From assembly GCA_002914845.1 (NCBI GenBank), contig JXTC01000060.1, forward strand, positions 1,103,104-1,167,103: 64,000 nucleotides of DNA, read 5' to 3'. Under the pieces are notes generated by a model. The model was not told the origin of the DNA and made no database searches. It was given only the letters and a program-made list of their open reading frames with translations. Of this stretch, positions 53,601-64,000 are shown in pieces. Source of the stretch: Trema orientale (Eukaryota > Streptophyta > Magnoliopsida > Rosales > Cannabaceae). A program made the position numbers and the translations under genes. Each line of letters opens with the position of its first letter. Position 1 is the stretch's first letter.

Positions 53601-56600
53601 GATGAACTGTCCAACGTGAACTAGACAGAGCAAGTTTGTAGAATTCATTTTCCATGGTGTATATGTGATCTTCCATAAACTCAATCAGCTTGTTTCTCAA
53701 TTCCATGACCTTTTTACTGGGAACGAACTTCCCCATTCCTGAAAATGCCTGATCTCTACTTGCATTTCCAGGTGGCTCCAAAAAGTCTTTTGTAACAAAA
53801 GCACCTGGGTAGCAGTAGTACTCTTTAAAGTCAAGTCAACATAACCGAAACCATTTAAGTTAACTAATCACATGCAGAAAATGCAATTCAAAGCCAACTA
53901 AAGTGCAACAGGGTATAGCTACCTGATGGAGGACTATTGGGAAGCACGTAGTCCCGGTTAATAAATGCCCATGCGGCATCTATTAGAGCATTAGCTTTGT
54001 TGCCCGAATGTTTTGCACCCTCACCCGCTGAGGCGTTACCCTTCATTTTAATGGTAAACCAGTAATAGTTTCAACAAAGCATTCTATACATGATAACAGT
54101 GTGATATAAAACAGTAGGTTTTCAGAAGATACCATGATCCATCTACTATATATTCCTGCATAGATTGATGCTCCTCGAAACAAAGAAAATGCAATATAGA
54201 ACTTCCAAACAGCTACAGGCCATGGTTTTTGCTGCAATTGCAACAACAGCATAAGTCCATCACTCAACAAGATTAATAAAACAATTGTAATTCACCATGT
54301 AAGCATCTATCAGATGACCTGAGCAAGGTTATTAATTATACAATCTTTCCTGTCTCATCTCCTGGTTATGATATTTTCCGAGTTGTTCATTTGTAAGTTA
54401 TATGTAACAGCTACCAAATCAAATTGAATTAAACATAGAAAAACACCCTCAAAGACAAAAACCTTATCATATACAGTCAAATCAAACACAATAGCACCTT
54501 ACCTTCTTTATGCCTTATACTATCACCATTAGATCCCATATTGTGGCAAAATACCAACTAATGTTTTGTTGAATTTTCTGTATGAGTGTTGGGAACAACA
54601 GCCATATAACAACATTCACTATCATTATCATGGGACTTACAGCTGAAGAACAGTATTCTGCCAAATATTCTGCCAGTGATGGAATCCCTTCTGGAATCCC
54701 AGTAAGTTCTATACCTTGAGAAATTTGATTTTTGTCAACTGCAATGTCCACAACATAATGCTGCAAGAAAAGGATATAAGGAAATTCCTCTTAATGAGAA
54801 TCCAAAGTTTAGCTGTTCAAATAGGTTCTTGAAGACAATCTTTAAAAGAACTTGTAAACTGAAGTAGAAAAAATAAAAAGCTAGAAAGCACGTTATATCA
54901 GGTTCACTTTAAACATCTATAGATCCTTAGTTACCAAAAACAAGAGGTTGAAATTTTACTACCAAAGAGCTGTATGCAACATCGCACATTTGGTTTCCAA
55001 GAGTAGACAATTCCCAGTCGAGAATGCCAATCACTCGATCCTGCACAATAAAGTCATCACGTTAGATGTGCAGCTCATGCAAATAAAGAAGACAAAAAAA
55101 TTGCAAAAGCGAAATCCAAATTTCATACCAACATATTGATAAAGATTGGAATTCATGATTCCAAAAAAATTAAAAAGTCAGAAATCTTATTCGCCTTGGA
55201 CTTTGGCTGAAAATTCAAAGACTTGAAACATAAGGACACAGCTTTTACAGCCATTGTACCAATTGAAGGCTTTGAGAATTCAAAATTTTAAACAGGATGC
55301 AGGACAAGATTGTCAAGGTAATATTTAACTAGGCCTATGAGGAAAGGGCTTTCATCATTTCCAGTAATCAATGCTTTGTAAAGAAGCAAACCTCTATCGG
55401 ATGGAAAACAAGATTATCAATACGAAAATCTCCATGAACTAAGCCCCCTGCTGCCCCAGAAGAATCTTCAAGAGGAATATGTTGTCGTAGCCAATCGATC
55501 AGCTGAAACATCTTTGGATTTCTCTCAGGTTTACCCTCACCAGTCGAAGCCATATATTGTCTAGCCCACCTTTCAACCTAAAACAAACATAGGACTCATT
55601 AAGCATGTCTGCCGAAACACTTTAGTTACTTTCATTTGTCCTTCCCTGCCCTTGTTCCCATCGCCAACAAAAGCAAATCCAGTATCTGTCGTAAGAAAAT
55701 CTCAAGGTGGAATACGAAAATATACATCAACAAGCATCACATAAGCTAAAACTATAAAACAAATTCATTCACCTGTCGTTTACAATAATTTTCCCGACGT
55801 CCATATTTTCCTAGACTAATGGCATCAACATCTGCAGAATGCAGGGATGCTAAAACTTTAGCAACTGCACGATATATTTCCCTCCTACTTTCAGGAGCTA
55901 CACCCTGATGAAAAAGTCAATGATTCGATTCAATCCTCGAGCGGAAAACAGCTTAATTCAATTGACAAACGGATTGAATTACCATTTGAATTACATTAAT
56001 AGAAGATTAAAACTATAAGCATCAAGCATTACCGGTAGCCTGGGGTCAATAAATATGCGTCCCTCCAAATATTCCATGATGTAAAAAGCAGTTCCAATAA
56101 CACTAGGATCAGTACACAAACAGAAAACTTTTGGGACTGGAACCTGTGTATGAGCACCTAAAGCCTGGAGAACCTGTTAAACGAATCCAAAAAGAGGAGA
56201 AAAACAATAAAAATTGAGCATTAATATTCATCATGATAAATTAAAGGGGCTTCTTTTTATTCATTCCAATGTCGTACAAAGCAGAAAATGAACCTGAAAC
56301 TCTCTCTCAACCGCATGAGCAGACTCCAGCAACTTCCCTGGAGGCTTCTTCCTCAGAACGTAGCGCTTAAACGAATCCCCGCCAGAACCCACTTCGATAA
56401 GATACGTGGGATTTGATTGGCCATGCCCAAACTATAATTTGACCCCAAAAGAAAATACCCATTAAACCCAAAATCCACCGTGAAACGAAAATCAAAGAGA
56501 AACCCAGGAATGAAACCGACATAAAATATGTTTTTTTGAGAACAAGGAAAGCACCTGAGAGACGGTGAAAGCAGATGGAGAGGGAGGGAAGCCATGGACG

Positions 56601-56689
56601 TTGGCGGAAGCGTAGCGGAGCAAGGCGTCATGGTCGAGCTCCAGAGCTGGGTGGACTCGCCCCACTAGATCAGATGTACGGCTCGCCAT
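50648..56689 (-). CDS. IBR3: Peroxisomal acyl-CoA dehydrogenase with APH-like domain, IBR3 type (ACAD10/11 family)
   Basis: In Arabidopsis, IBR3 acts in peroxisomal conversion of indole-3-butyric acid to auxin. Seventeen exons join in frame to 831 aa (Arabidopsis about 824): 56555-56689, 56294-56431, 56033-56173, 55773-55904, 55392-55577, 54963-55040, 54641-54760, 54133-54231, 53923-54040, 53539-53804, 53137-53331, 52451-52593, 51972-52056, 51646-51855, 51391-51543, 51012-51116, 50648-50839. Residues 1-340 are an aminoglycoside-phosphotransferase-like domain with the catalytic HGD ([16 protein letters not shown]) and the metal-binding ILDWE. Residues from about 400 form the acyl-CoA dehydrogenase, with [36 protein letters not shown] and [19 protein letters not shown]. 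The C-terminus is AKL, an accepted type 1 peroxisome signal. The start MASRTSDL matches family length. No lesion is seen. Confidence 0.95.
53455..53510. repeat. (CA)n and (GAA/GAC)n microsatellites in IBR3 intron 10
   Basis: A short ACACAC run is followed by GAAGAAGACGACGACGAAGA-type trinucleotide repeats inside the intron between exons 10 and 11. Read as protein they give spurious Ser and Val/Cys runs, which should not be annotated as coding. Confidence 0.75.
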
Positions 56690-59418
56690 TTTTTCTGACG
56701 ATCGGCTTCAAGATCAGTAATCTATTTATATTATATATCTATATCTATATCTATATCTATAGTCCTTGTGAAGTGTGAACTATATTATTTGATATGAGAG
56801 ACTTCTGAACACGGAAGAAGTGAAGAAGATGATAATAGCTTTATATATTTAAATATTTTAAAGAACGAGCGAGATGTGGGCAAACACTCTGTATATCTTT
56901 AATTTATAAATATTTTATAGCATTTCGGATTTGGATAGGAAAATACAGATTCGGCAGATTCGGACAATGATAAAAGTCTTAGGGGCCCCTTTGGTACTCA
57001 AACTTAATTTTTCAACGCATCAACACATGATTTGATTTGTATTAGAAATAACCGGCATAAAGATCTATGAAGCAAAACGACATTGTCTTCATTTTTAGTG
57101 ACTGATGAAGGCATGATTTTGAAAGTATAACTCAAAATTGGGCTGCCAAATGTTTGGTTAACAATAGAGTTAAGCACACTCAGAACTTTACAAATATTGT
57201 GATATGGTTTTCTTTTTTTATTTTTAGGAATTGTGACATGATTTTTAGCCATGAGATTTTAAAGAATTTGGTCCCACCTTTAGATAAGATGTGGTTGAAA
57301 AATATATTTTGTGCAAAATTTTAATGTAAATTACAAGCGTTCATAACACTACATATTTATCAAATAAAAAAATTTGGTTTCAAAATAGATATCAAACATA
57401 TCTTTATGAACTGAAATATGTGATACATTTTATCATCAAGGTGTAGTGTTTTAATTATGACAATTAAAAGGAAAGTAAGACATGATGACAATGGCTAGTT
57501 GGAAGTTGGAATTAGAGAAAATATGACACGTGATTTATATAGATATATGTACAATAGTGTCCTCATATTGAAATTCCGTTATCATGTGTTAATAGCATGA
57601 GATGAGGGCCAATAGTTTTTTTTTTCCTTTTTAAATGAAGCTTAACAAATAACGATCACTTATTATAAAGAAAAAAAAAAAAATTCACACATCTTAATAA
57701 TTAAACTCGCAGTCTAATACCCAATCTCCACCTCATCCACTGAGTTAGCCCTAGTGAGCATGAGGGGCCAATAATAAACTCACAACATGCACCCTGCCTC
57801 AATGGAAGGTGAGATAGGTGACTTCTAAGCGCACTAAGATCTCAGATGAAATAGTAATGAATATTCAACTAATTAAAATTTGGATAATTATTAAAAAAAA
57901 AGAAAACAGTTCAAAAAATAGAATTAAAAAGATCGTTCAAAAGTAGTTAAACTTAATGCTTTTAAATAAAGTATCATAATTTTAATTGTTGAATACAAAT
58001 TGACACATGATTATATCTTGATTCCACCGATAATTTATGCTAGTTTCTATAAGAATAATGCTATCCCATGGACATCTTGTCCTACACTATGACGACGTAT
58101 GGTTCTAATACTAATACTAAAGATTCTAATTAATAAATTAATTTTTACGTGAACCCACTTAAAATAAAATATAATTAGACTGACAGTTGAGTACCATGAC
58201 ATTAACCTTACCAGAAAAGCTCCGTAAATTTTTCCACCCAATTACTAGGCATTTATTTCAAGCAAAAAGGGTCAAAAGAAAAGGTCGTCGTTGAAAGAAT
58301 CGCCGGAAGAGTATACTCGCTCGAGTTCGAAATTAACGATTACTCGCGTGCAAGTAGCTGGGGTTGGGGGGGTTTCACGTAACTGCGTTTCGATTGTCGA
58401 GTTAGGACTTCCGAGTTCTTATCAGGCGCGTTAACTTTAGTCGCGAAAGTGGCGAGTGGATAAACGAGGAAGGCAAGAGGTTAATCATTTGTTGAACTGG
58501 ATGTGGGTTTGGCGGATCTTTATGGTAGTAATACAAAAGTGCAAACAGAGTCCCAAGAGTTTTCAGTTTAACCCCTGAAGAATATAATATTTACATATTC
58601 GAAAAGAATATCCATACATTTTTAACTTATGATAGAAGAGCGCCTCTTAATTTAATATATTTAAACAAATTACGACGTGGCTAATGAGGATTGTAAACCA
58701 GTAAGCTAAAGTGTTTTTTCTATCGTTTAAAGTAAAGCCAAATTTATGATCGACTTCATATGCTCTTCTTTTCTCTTTTCTGAGCTTAGAGAAAATAAAT
58801 GCATAACATGACATGTTTAGTAATGGAAAGAGTGATGTTGTGCCTATTTGCTCACATAACGTGTCATGTTCAATAATCTCTCTCTTAAACCCTTTAATCA
58901 ATCTCTTTTGATATGAGCAATTCTCAACATGGAAGAGTAATAGCTATTATTATTTTTACTTAATATATGGGTTTGAATAAATCTCTTGCTTATTTTTAAG
59001 GTAATTGAGTAGTTTTTGTTTCTAAATTATTTACCTATTTTAAATCTAATTCATAGCTAGATTGAATTGTAGTGTACAAAGTGTGCTCTTGAATGAACTT
59101 TGTTGAGCAATATAAACCAAAGTGCACTCATCCAACCCCTATTCTTCTCTTGAGCAAAATATAAGACATGCATGACAACTTGTGTGAGCAAATATAAGCA
59201 GTATGAATGACACGCAGCTCAATCCGGCAATGGCTATTAAAGCAGACACACCAAGGAGGAGTAACTTGAAAAACGACATACTTTCAAGCGAAAAAAGCTT
59301 AATAAACGTCATAGTTCTACCAAACCAAAGTCAGAAAACAAAGCACAACATAGTTCCTCGTACGACAATTTAAACAAGTAAAGATAACAAGCATATGAAA
59401 TTCTTCGGCTTATATAGT
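56690..59418. other. Spacer between the IBR3-type and sucrose synthase genes
   Basis: A (CTATAT)n microsatellite lies at 56731-56761, immediately upstream of the IBR3-type start codon, with a reverse-strand TATAAATA at 56723-56730. The rest is AT-rich. A less AT-rich patch at 58280-58500 (for example TACTCGCTCGAGTTCG) contains no open frame or RNA that I recognise. Confidence 0.45.
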
Positions 59419-62400
59419 TCAATGGTGTTCATCCACTGCTAATGGAATGTTCGTCACCTGAAATACGACCAAATAAAGGAACCAAAATAACATTCATTAA
59501 TTCTTTGATCACACAAAAATCCAATTCAATTAAACTTCTTATCACAATATGAAATATCTAAAAGAACTGCTAACCAGATCTCTGAACTTGAGGATGTAAA
59601 ACATCTCCAAGTATCGCCTTGTCTCTCGCCTTTCGAGCTTCGAAACATACTTCCAAAAACCATAAACCCCAGCCAATGTTAGCAGCCTCTCTGAATATAT
59701 CTTCCAGGTGTACCTAAAAAGTGTATAATTTAGAGATGTTACATAAGATGAGTTATAGAGATTTAGGCCTCTCTCTTATGTTTCGTATGTATACAATGTA
59801 TCAAACCTTTCATAGATTCGTTTTAGGCCTGAACCAGAGATTTTGTCCCAATGGTCAGGTTCCTTCTGGCAGCGTTCAAAGAAGTCAATCAGAAGCTCAG
59901 CCATTTGATCAGGATGGTAGGGATCGATATGGAAGCCCGAAGCGCCATGCTCAATGATCTCAGCTGGACCACCATTGCAAGTTGCAAATGTGGGAAGGCC
60001 ACAAGTCATGGATTCCACAACTGTAAGGCCAAAAGCTTCGAAAAAGGCAGGCTGCAATGGATCGAATTTTAGTGTCTACCGAGTTGGTATAATAACTCTA
60101 TCAAATATCCATGAAAATGTACCTGAACAAAAGCACCTCTGGTGTCTGCAATGTAACGATAGAGCTCGCCATTTCGAGCGCGGTTCATCTGTGCTGTTAT
60201 CCATCGGAACTGACCTTTCAAGTTGTATTTTTCAATGAGACCATGCATTTTTTCTATCTCTTGTACTTCTTCTCTGTCCCGGGACTTCTTCACATCTATG
60301 TAGCCACCAACCACAACAAGATTTACCAGCTCTCTTAGCTTGGTGCTCTTACCATAGCACTCAACAAGACCGGTTAAATTCTTCACTCTATCCAGTCTTG
60401 CCATGGAAAAGATGATTGGTTTTGATTTGTCACTCAAGAAACCACTGCATCAGCATTGAGAAAAGCACTAAGCTTTAGCATTAATTTTCCAAGAAAATTT
60501 TTTGCAAGTCTAGTTATGTAGATGATACTTACACATGCTCATCGTTCTGCTCAGTACCATATACGAGTTCTTCGATTGAACCATGTAAAGCAGTGAGTCT
60601 CTTTTCCTTTTCATAGTATGGAAAGTATATCGCCATGTCTGCGCCTGGAGAGACAATATTAAACTTGGGATCGAAAACATCGATCCCATGGACAACTCGA
60701 TAAAGTCCAGGAAGGGTGAAAGCTGTGTGGCTCTCATACTGTCCAACGTTGTTATGGCTGAGTCAAGGAATCAAGAAAAATATGAATAGAACTTTGGTGC
60801 ATAATTAATTCAAATTAAGCTTTTAGTTCAAATCAAGTCTTAGACAAGTAAAGAAACGTCTCACCTTCCTGCGATCTCTTGGTATGTACTGGTAATGATA
60901 AAATCGGCATTGTTCATTGCAATAAGATCAGCAGTAAACTGACTTGAAAAATGGTACTTGTCCTCGTGCTTTTTCCAATATATATCTGAATCAGGATACT
61001 TTGTCTTCTCCAATGCATGAGCAATGTTACACTAGATGAAAAATTTCAGTTTAGTAAATTGAAACTAGTACTTTTAGTTGATTATTGTGTTGTAGTACAA
61101 AAACTAGAGATTTAGTAATCAATGCAAACCTGTGTTATTCCTAGTTTATAAGATAGCAGAGTTGCAACAAGGTTTCCATCACTATAGTTGCCTATGATAA
61201 GATCTGGAACACCTTGCAGCTCAGCGGCAATTTCGTTCGAGGCATCCTGAATATGGCCATAGAAAATTGAAGATTACAATAGGCCAAACTTTTCAATCAT
61301 AGTACAATCTTCTTCACTAAATCCTCATCCATAATTTGTCTATGAAGAAGGGCCAGAAGTAAACATGGGAGTTCGGAAATAAGAACTTTATCTAAAGTAG
61401 TATAATCAAATTGGAGAATTTTACTGGAAAAAATGAAGGAAAATGGTATTTGAAGTCTTTACCTCAGCAAATGTTTCCAAGTAAGGCCAGACATCAAACC
61501 TCGAAATCCACTTCTTCAAAATTCCATTCTCAGTCCTAAAAGGCACTCGCAAAATGGAAGTGTGTTCTGTTCCACTGATTTTTTCTAGTCTTTGGTTGCA
61601 TGTTGTCCCTTTTGCATCAGGTATTAGCCGAGTAACCTTAAACCACCACTCATAGGTGAATGAAATCAGTGAAAACTTGACTTTAGTTAAAAAAGAAATT
61701 AAAGAAAGAAGCATTGAATATAGCTTGATAAATGTCTCATATGTGCAAGTGAATAAACTTACAATGAGAATTTTGGGAATAACATCTAGTCCTTGCTTTT
61801 GTATTCTAAGAAGCATCTCACTTTCCAAGGCACGCACTTGATCAAGTATGTAAACAATCTGCATCGTAAAGAGAAAATAAAATATGCGTAGTAAACATCA
61901 TAAAATTTACAATAACAACAAAAACCGGCAAAATTGGCTCGAAATGAGTAAAACCCGGATCCAAATTTGCATTTCCAGTTTCCAAATAGAGGTCTATAAT
62001 GACAACGTTTATGGTACCTGTCCTCCAGTGTCCGGCAAACCTAGTACGTTTGCTTGGCCAAAGTAGCCATGTGGAGACACAATGACAACATTGAATACCA
62101 TAGGAATTCTACCAAGAAACGTTTCTAAGGTCGAAGGATCAGGAGCTTGAAGAATCTCTAAGAGCAAATGGACCATTTCTGAAACCCTCTGAGCTCTGTC
62201 ACCCCAACCCCTCTCAAATCCCATTCCTTGTAAACTATTCAAAGTTCAAACACAGCAAAATAAGCATAACTCGTTTCAAAATTCCAAAGTCTGGCCTAAA
62301 GTTGTAGAAGATTCAGTTGCTTACTCAAATTCAAACTCAGAATAGGGTGTTCCTGGTGGGAGCTTAGAAAGGTATTCCTCTACCCTTACAAGAGCAGATT

Positions 62401-63675
62401 GAAGATTGGATATGTTTTGAATCCGATCATTTAGCATCATTGCCTGTAGAACAATATGATTAGTAATCCATATGATCAAAGTTCTGAATACCATTCTGTA
62501 ATAATAAAGATAAAAAGAAGGCATGTCATGTGAATAAACTTACATGGCCATCATGTTTATGTGCACGAAGAAAATCAAGCAGAGGCATCAAACTTTCTTT
62601 ATTACGAAACATAATCGAAGAAAGATGACGATTAAGGAACTGAACCCCATTTCCAATGGACGAAGATCGGGTTGGTCTAGGGAATGTAGCATTAAATGGT
62701 TCAAGATCAAGTTCGAGCACATAATTTCCATTGCTCCTACAACATATTTCATAACCCAAAAACCAATTTTGTTACTTCTATGGATATCCGGAGTAAAATA
62801 ATAGGTCAAAAAGAGAATCCATCTGTACTAAAACAGCGTTACAGTACTAGTTGACCAAACATTCAACAGCAATAGCATGGCTAAGCACCACACTTTCACA
62901 TCTACTATTAGTATGTGATTAGTATGTGGTGCTTAGCACCACAGGTGCCTTTTAGAATTTTTCTACATTTAAAGAGGAGGAAAAGCCTTACTGTCCTTCG
63001 ACAAGTTCTTCTCTGAATTGAAGATACTCTGCCACACTCAAATGGTCCACACTGAGTTCATACACATTAACACGTACGTATTCCCAAACCCCAGGTCTTG
63101 GACGAATTGCAATGCACACAAAAGGAGGCAGAACAATAGCTTCCTATAAATATAAGATCGGTAATGAAGTTTTTAATTTTCTTTACATTATGTGGTAATT
63201 TAGAAATGAGAAGTACTTTAAGTTTTAATTCACCTTTGCGGCCTGTAACACTTTGTTAAAAGGGCCATCCTTGAGCTTTTGCATTCCTTCATCTTCTTTC
63301 ACTATATTGTTTAGCTCGTCTATTAGCTGATGAGATTGTAGAATCGCTTTCCCCTGAGCAACATACCTATGTATAAATATATAACAAAAAAAAAAAAAAA
63401 AAAAACTTCCACTTCTCAGAAACCAAAATATCCATTAGGCCACAAAAAGGAAAACCCTTCATAGAGACAGAACGTTTTAAGTTTGTGTCTAAAAACAGAG
63501 AGAGAGTCAGAGATTACAAAATGCATTTATGCATGTACTTATTGAAAGTTTATCTGATTTTTTATTATGAACATGTAATAACGTTAGCATAGATATTCAC
63601 ATATACACACATATATGGTCAACAAATATGCTCGATTTATAACTATGCATGTAACATGCATATATATGCCTCTCC

Positions 63676-63709
<34 letters not shown>

Positions 63710-63802
63710 AAATGAAGATCGAAGTAAGATCATGAACCTGGAGAGCAGAGAAACAAGTTCATTGGGGTGAGCAGCAAGAGTATCCTGAATCCTTTCCCGC
63801 AT
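59419..63802 (-). CDS. SUS2: Sucrose synthase, SUS2 type
   Basis: Reversible cleavage of sucrose with UDP to UDP-glucose and fructose in the cytosol, supplying wall and starch synthesis. Fifteen exons join in frame to 800 aa: 63738-63802, 63234-63366, 62992-63143, 62544-62736, 62325-62443, 62018-62234, 61763-61858, 61463-61636, 61130-61246, 60865-61031, 60533-60757, 60123-60444, 59807-60051, 59575-59713, 59419-59457. The N-terminal regulatory domain is followed by the GT-B fold: [60 protein letters not shown] and the E-x7-E motif in [39 protein letters not shown] and [14 protein letters not shown] fit my recollection of Arabidopsis SUS2 better than SUS1/4. The start MRERIQDTL is forced by an in-frame TGA five codons upstream. 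Relatives carry about 8-14 more N-terminal residues, so this N-terminus is short. Confidence 0.95.
63677..63710. repeat. (TA)n(TG)n microsatellite in SUS intron 1
   Basis: A compound dinucleotide run, TA then TG, in the first intron of the sucrose synthase gene, just downstream of exon 1 in the gene's direction. No function is inferred. Confidence 0.8.
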
Positions 63803-63977
63803 TGTCGAAACTTCTCACGCAGGAACAAGTCGAACGAAGAACAAATACGTAAAAAAAAAAGAACTCAAAGATATTGTTATAATAAGATGCTGTTATATAC
63901 ACGTATATATTTATATATGAAAAGAGAAATGGTAAAGAAGAAGAGGGGTGAGGAAGATAAGTGAAGTTGCATGAAGG

Positions 63978-63984
63978 ATTTATA
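63978..63984 (-). promoter_or_regulatory. TATA box of the sucrose synthase gene
   Basis: On the minus strand CTATAAATCC lies about 175 bp before the start codon. A pyrimidine-rich leader follows, with no ATG close upstream of the chosen start. The rest of the promoter lies outside the window. Confidence 0.5.
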
Positions 63985-64000
63985 GCGAAGGAGATGATGA

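Noticed and set aside
53363..53614. Ser- and Cys/Val-rich extension of the IBR3 exon 10 open frame
   Set aside because: It is read-through into an intron containing trinucleotide and CA microsatellites. A GT donor at 53538 and the family alignment end the exon earlier.
58280..58500. Less AT-rich patch as a possible non-coding RNA or lost exon
   Set aside because: No tRNA, snoRNA or snRNA motif and no open frame of note are visible. Composition alone is not evidence.
1..64000. CRISPR arrays, operons, bacterial-type replication or attachment sites
   Set aside because: The gene structure is plainly that of a plant nuclear genome. The tandem repeats present lack the regular repeat-spacer organisation of CRISPR.

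Overview
The window is nuclear DNA of a eudicot flowering plant, most likely a rosid. The evidence is AT-rich intergenic DNA, GT-AG introns with T-rich 3' ends, TATA-type promoters, small nested transposons, and a plastid-DNA insertion inside an intron. The species cannot be named from the sequence. Family and orthologue names come from recognising motifs and remembered relatives, not from a database search.

Layout. (1) 2.0-5.7 kb, + strand: a peroxisomal acyl-activating enzyme of the AAE7/ACN1 type in three exons, ending in the peroxisome signal SKL. Its first intron holds plastid 16S rRNA-spacer DNA split by a solo LTR, which itself contains a foldback element. (2) 10.1-30.7 kb, + strand: a tandem array of three seven-exon GH3 beta-xylosidase/arabinofuranosidase genes (BXL1 type). 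Copies A and C are intact (775 and 778 aa). Copy B is broken by a lost splice donor and a nonsense codon. Two decayed 3' fragments between B and C show that the array was once larger. (3) 32.4-35.7 kb, + strand: a small six-exon endosulfine (ENSA/ARPP19) gene whose fourth intron is loaded with three MITEs. (4) 36.0-37.5 kb, - strand: a pseudogene of the progesterone 5-beta-reductase/iridoid synthase-like (PRISE, VEP1) family, carrying a 731-bp hAT-like insertion. (5) 38.3-40.4 kb, + strand: an intronless P-class PPR gene resembling mitochondrial PPR40, with a cluster of site II promoter motifs. (6) 45.0-45.8 kb, + strand: a small secreted six-cysteine protein, probably GPI-anchored. (7) 47.0-49.4 kb, - strand: a pectin methylesterase with an inhibitor-like pro-domain (PME21/VANGUARD type). 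(8) 50.6-56.7 kb, - strand: a 17-exon fused aminoglycoside-phosphotransferase-like/acyl-CoA dehydrogenase (IBR3 type) ending in the peroxisome signal AKL. (9) 59.4-63.8 kb, - strand: a 15-exon sucrose synthase of the SUS2 type, with its promoter at the window edge.

Functional themes. The array and the pectin methylesterase act on the cell wall. AAE7 and IBR3 both act in peroxisomal acyl-CoA metabolism. Sucrose synthase supplies UDP-glucose. They are independent transcription units, and nothing indicates a dedicated gene cluster. The liveliest part of the window is the BXL array, which shows duplication, gene death, promoter MITE insertions and a recurrent 3'-UTR hairpin holding the AATAAA signal. 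All exon joins were checked by hand for GT-AG borders and frame closure.
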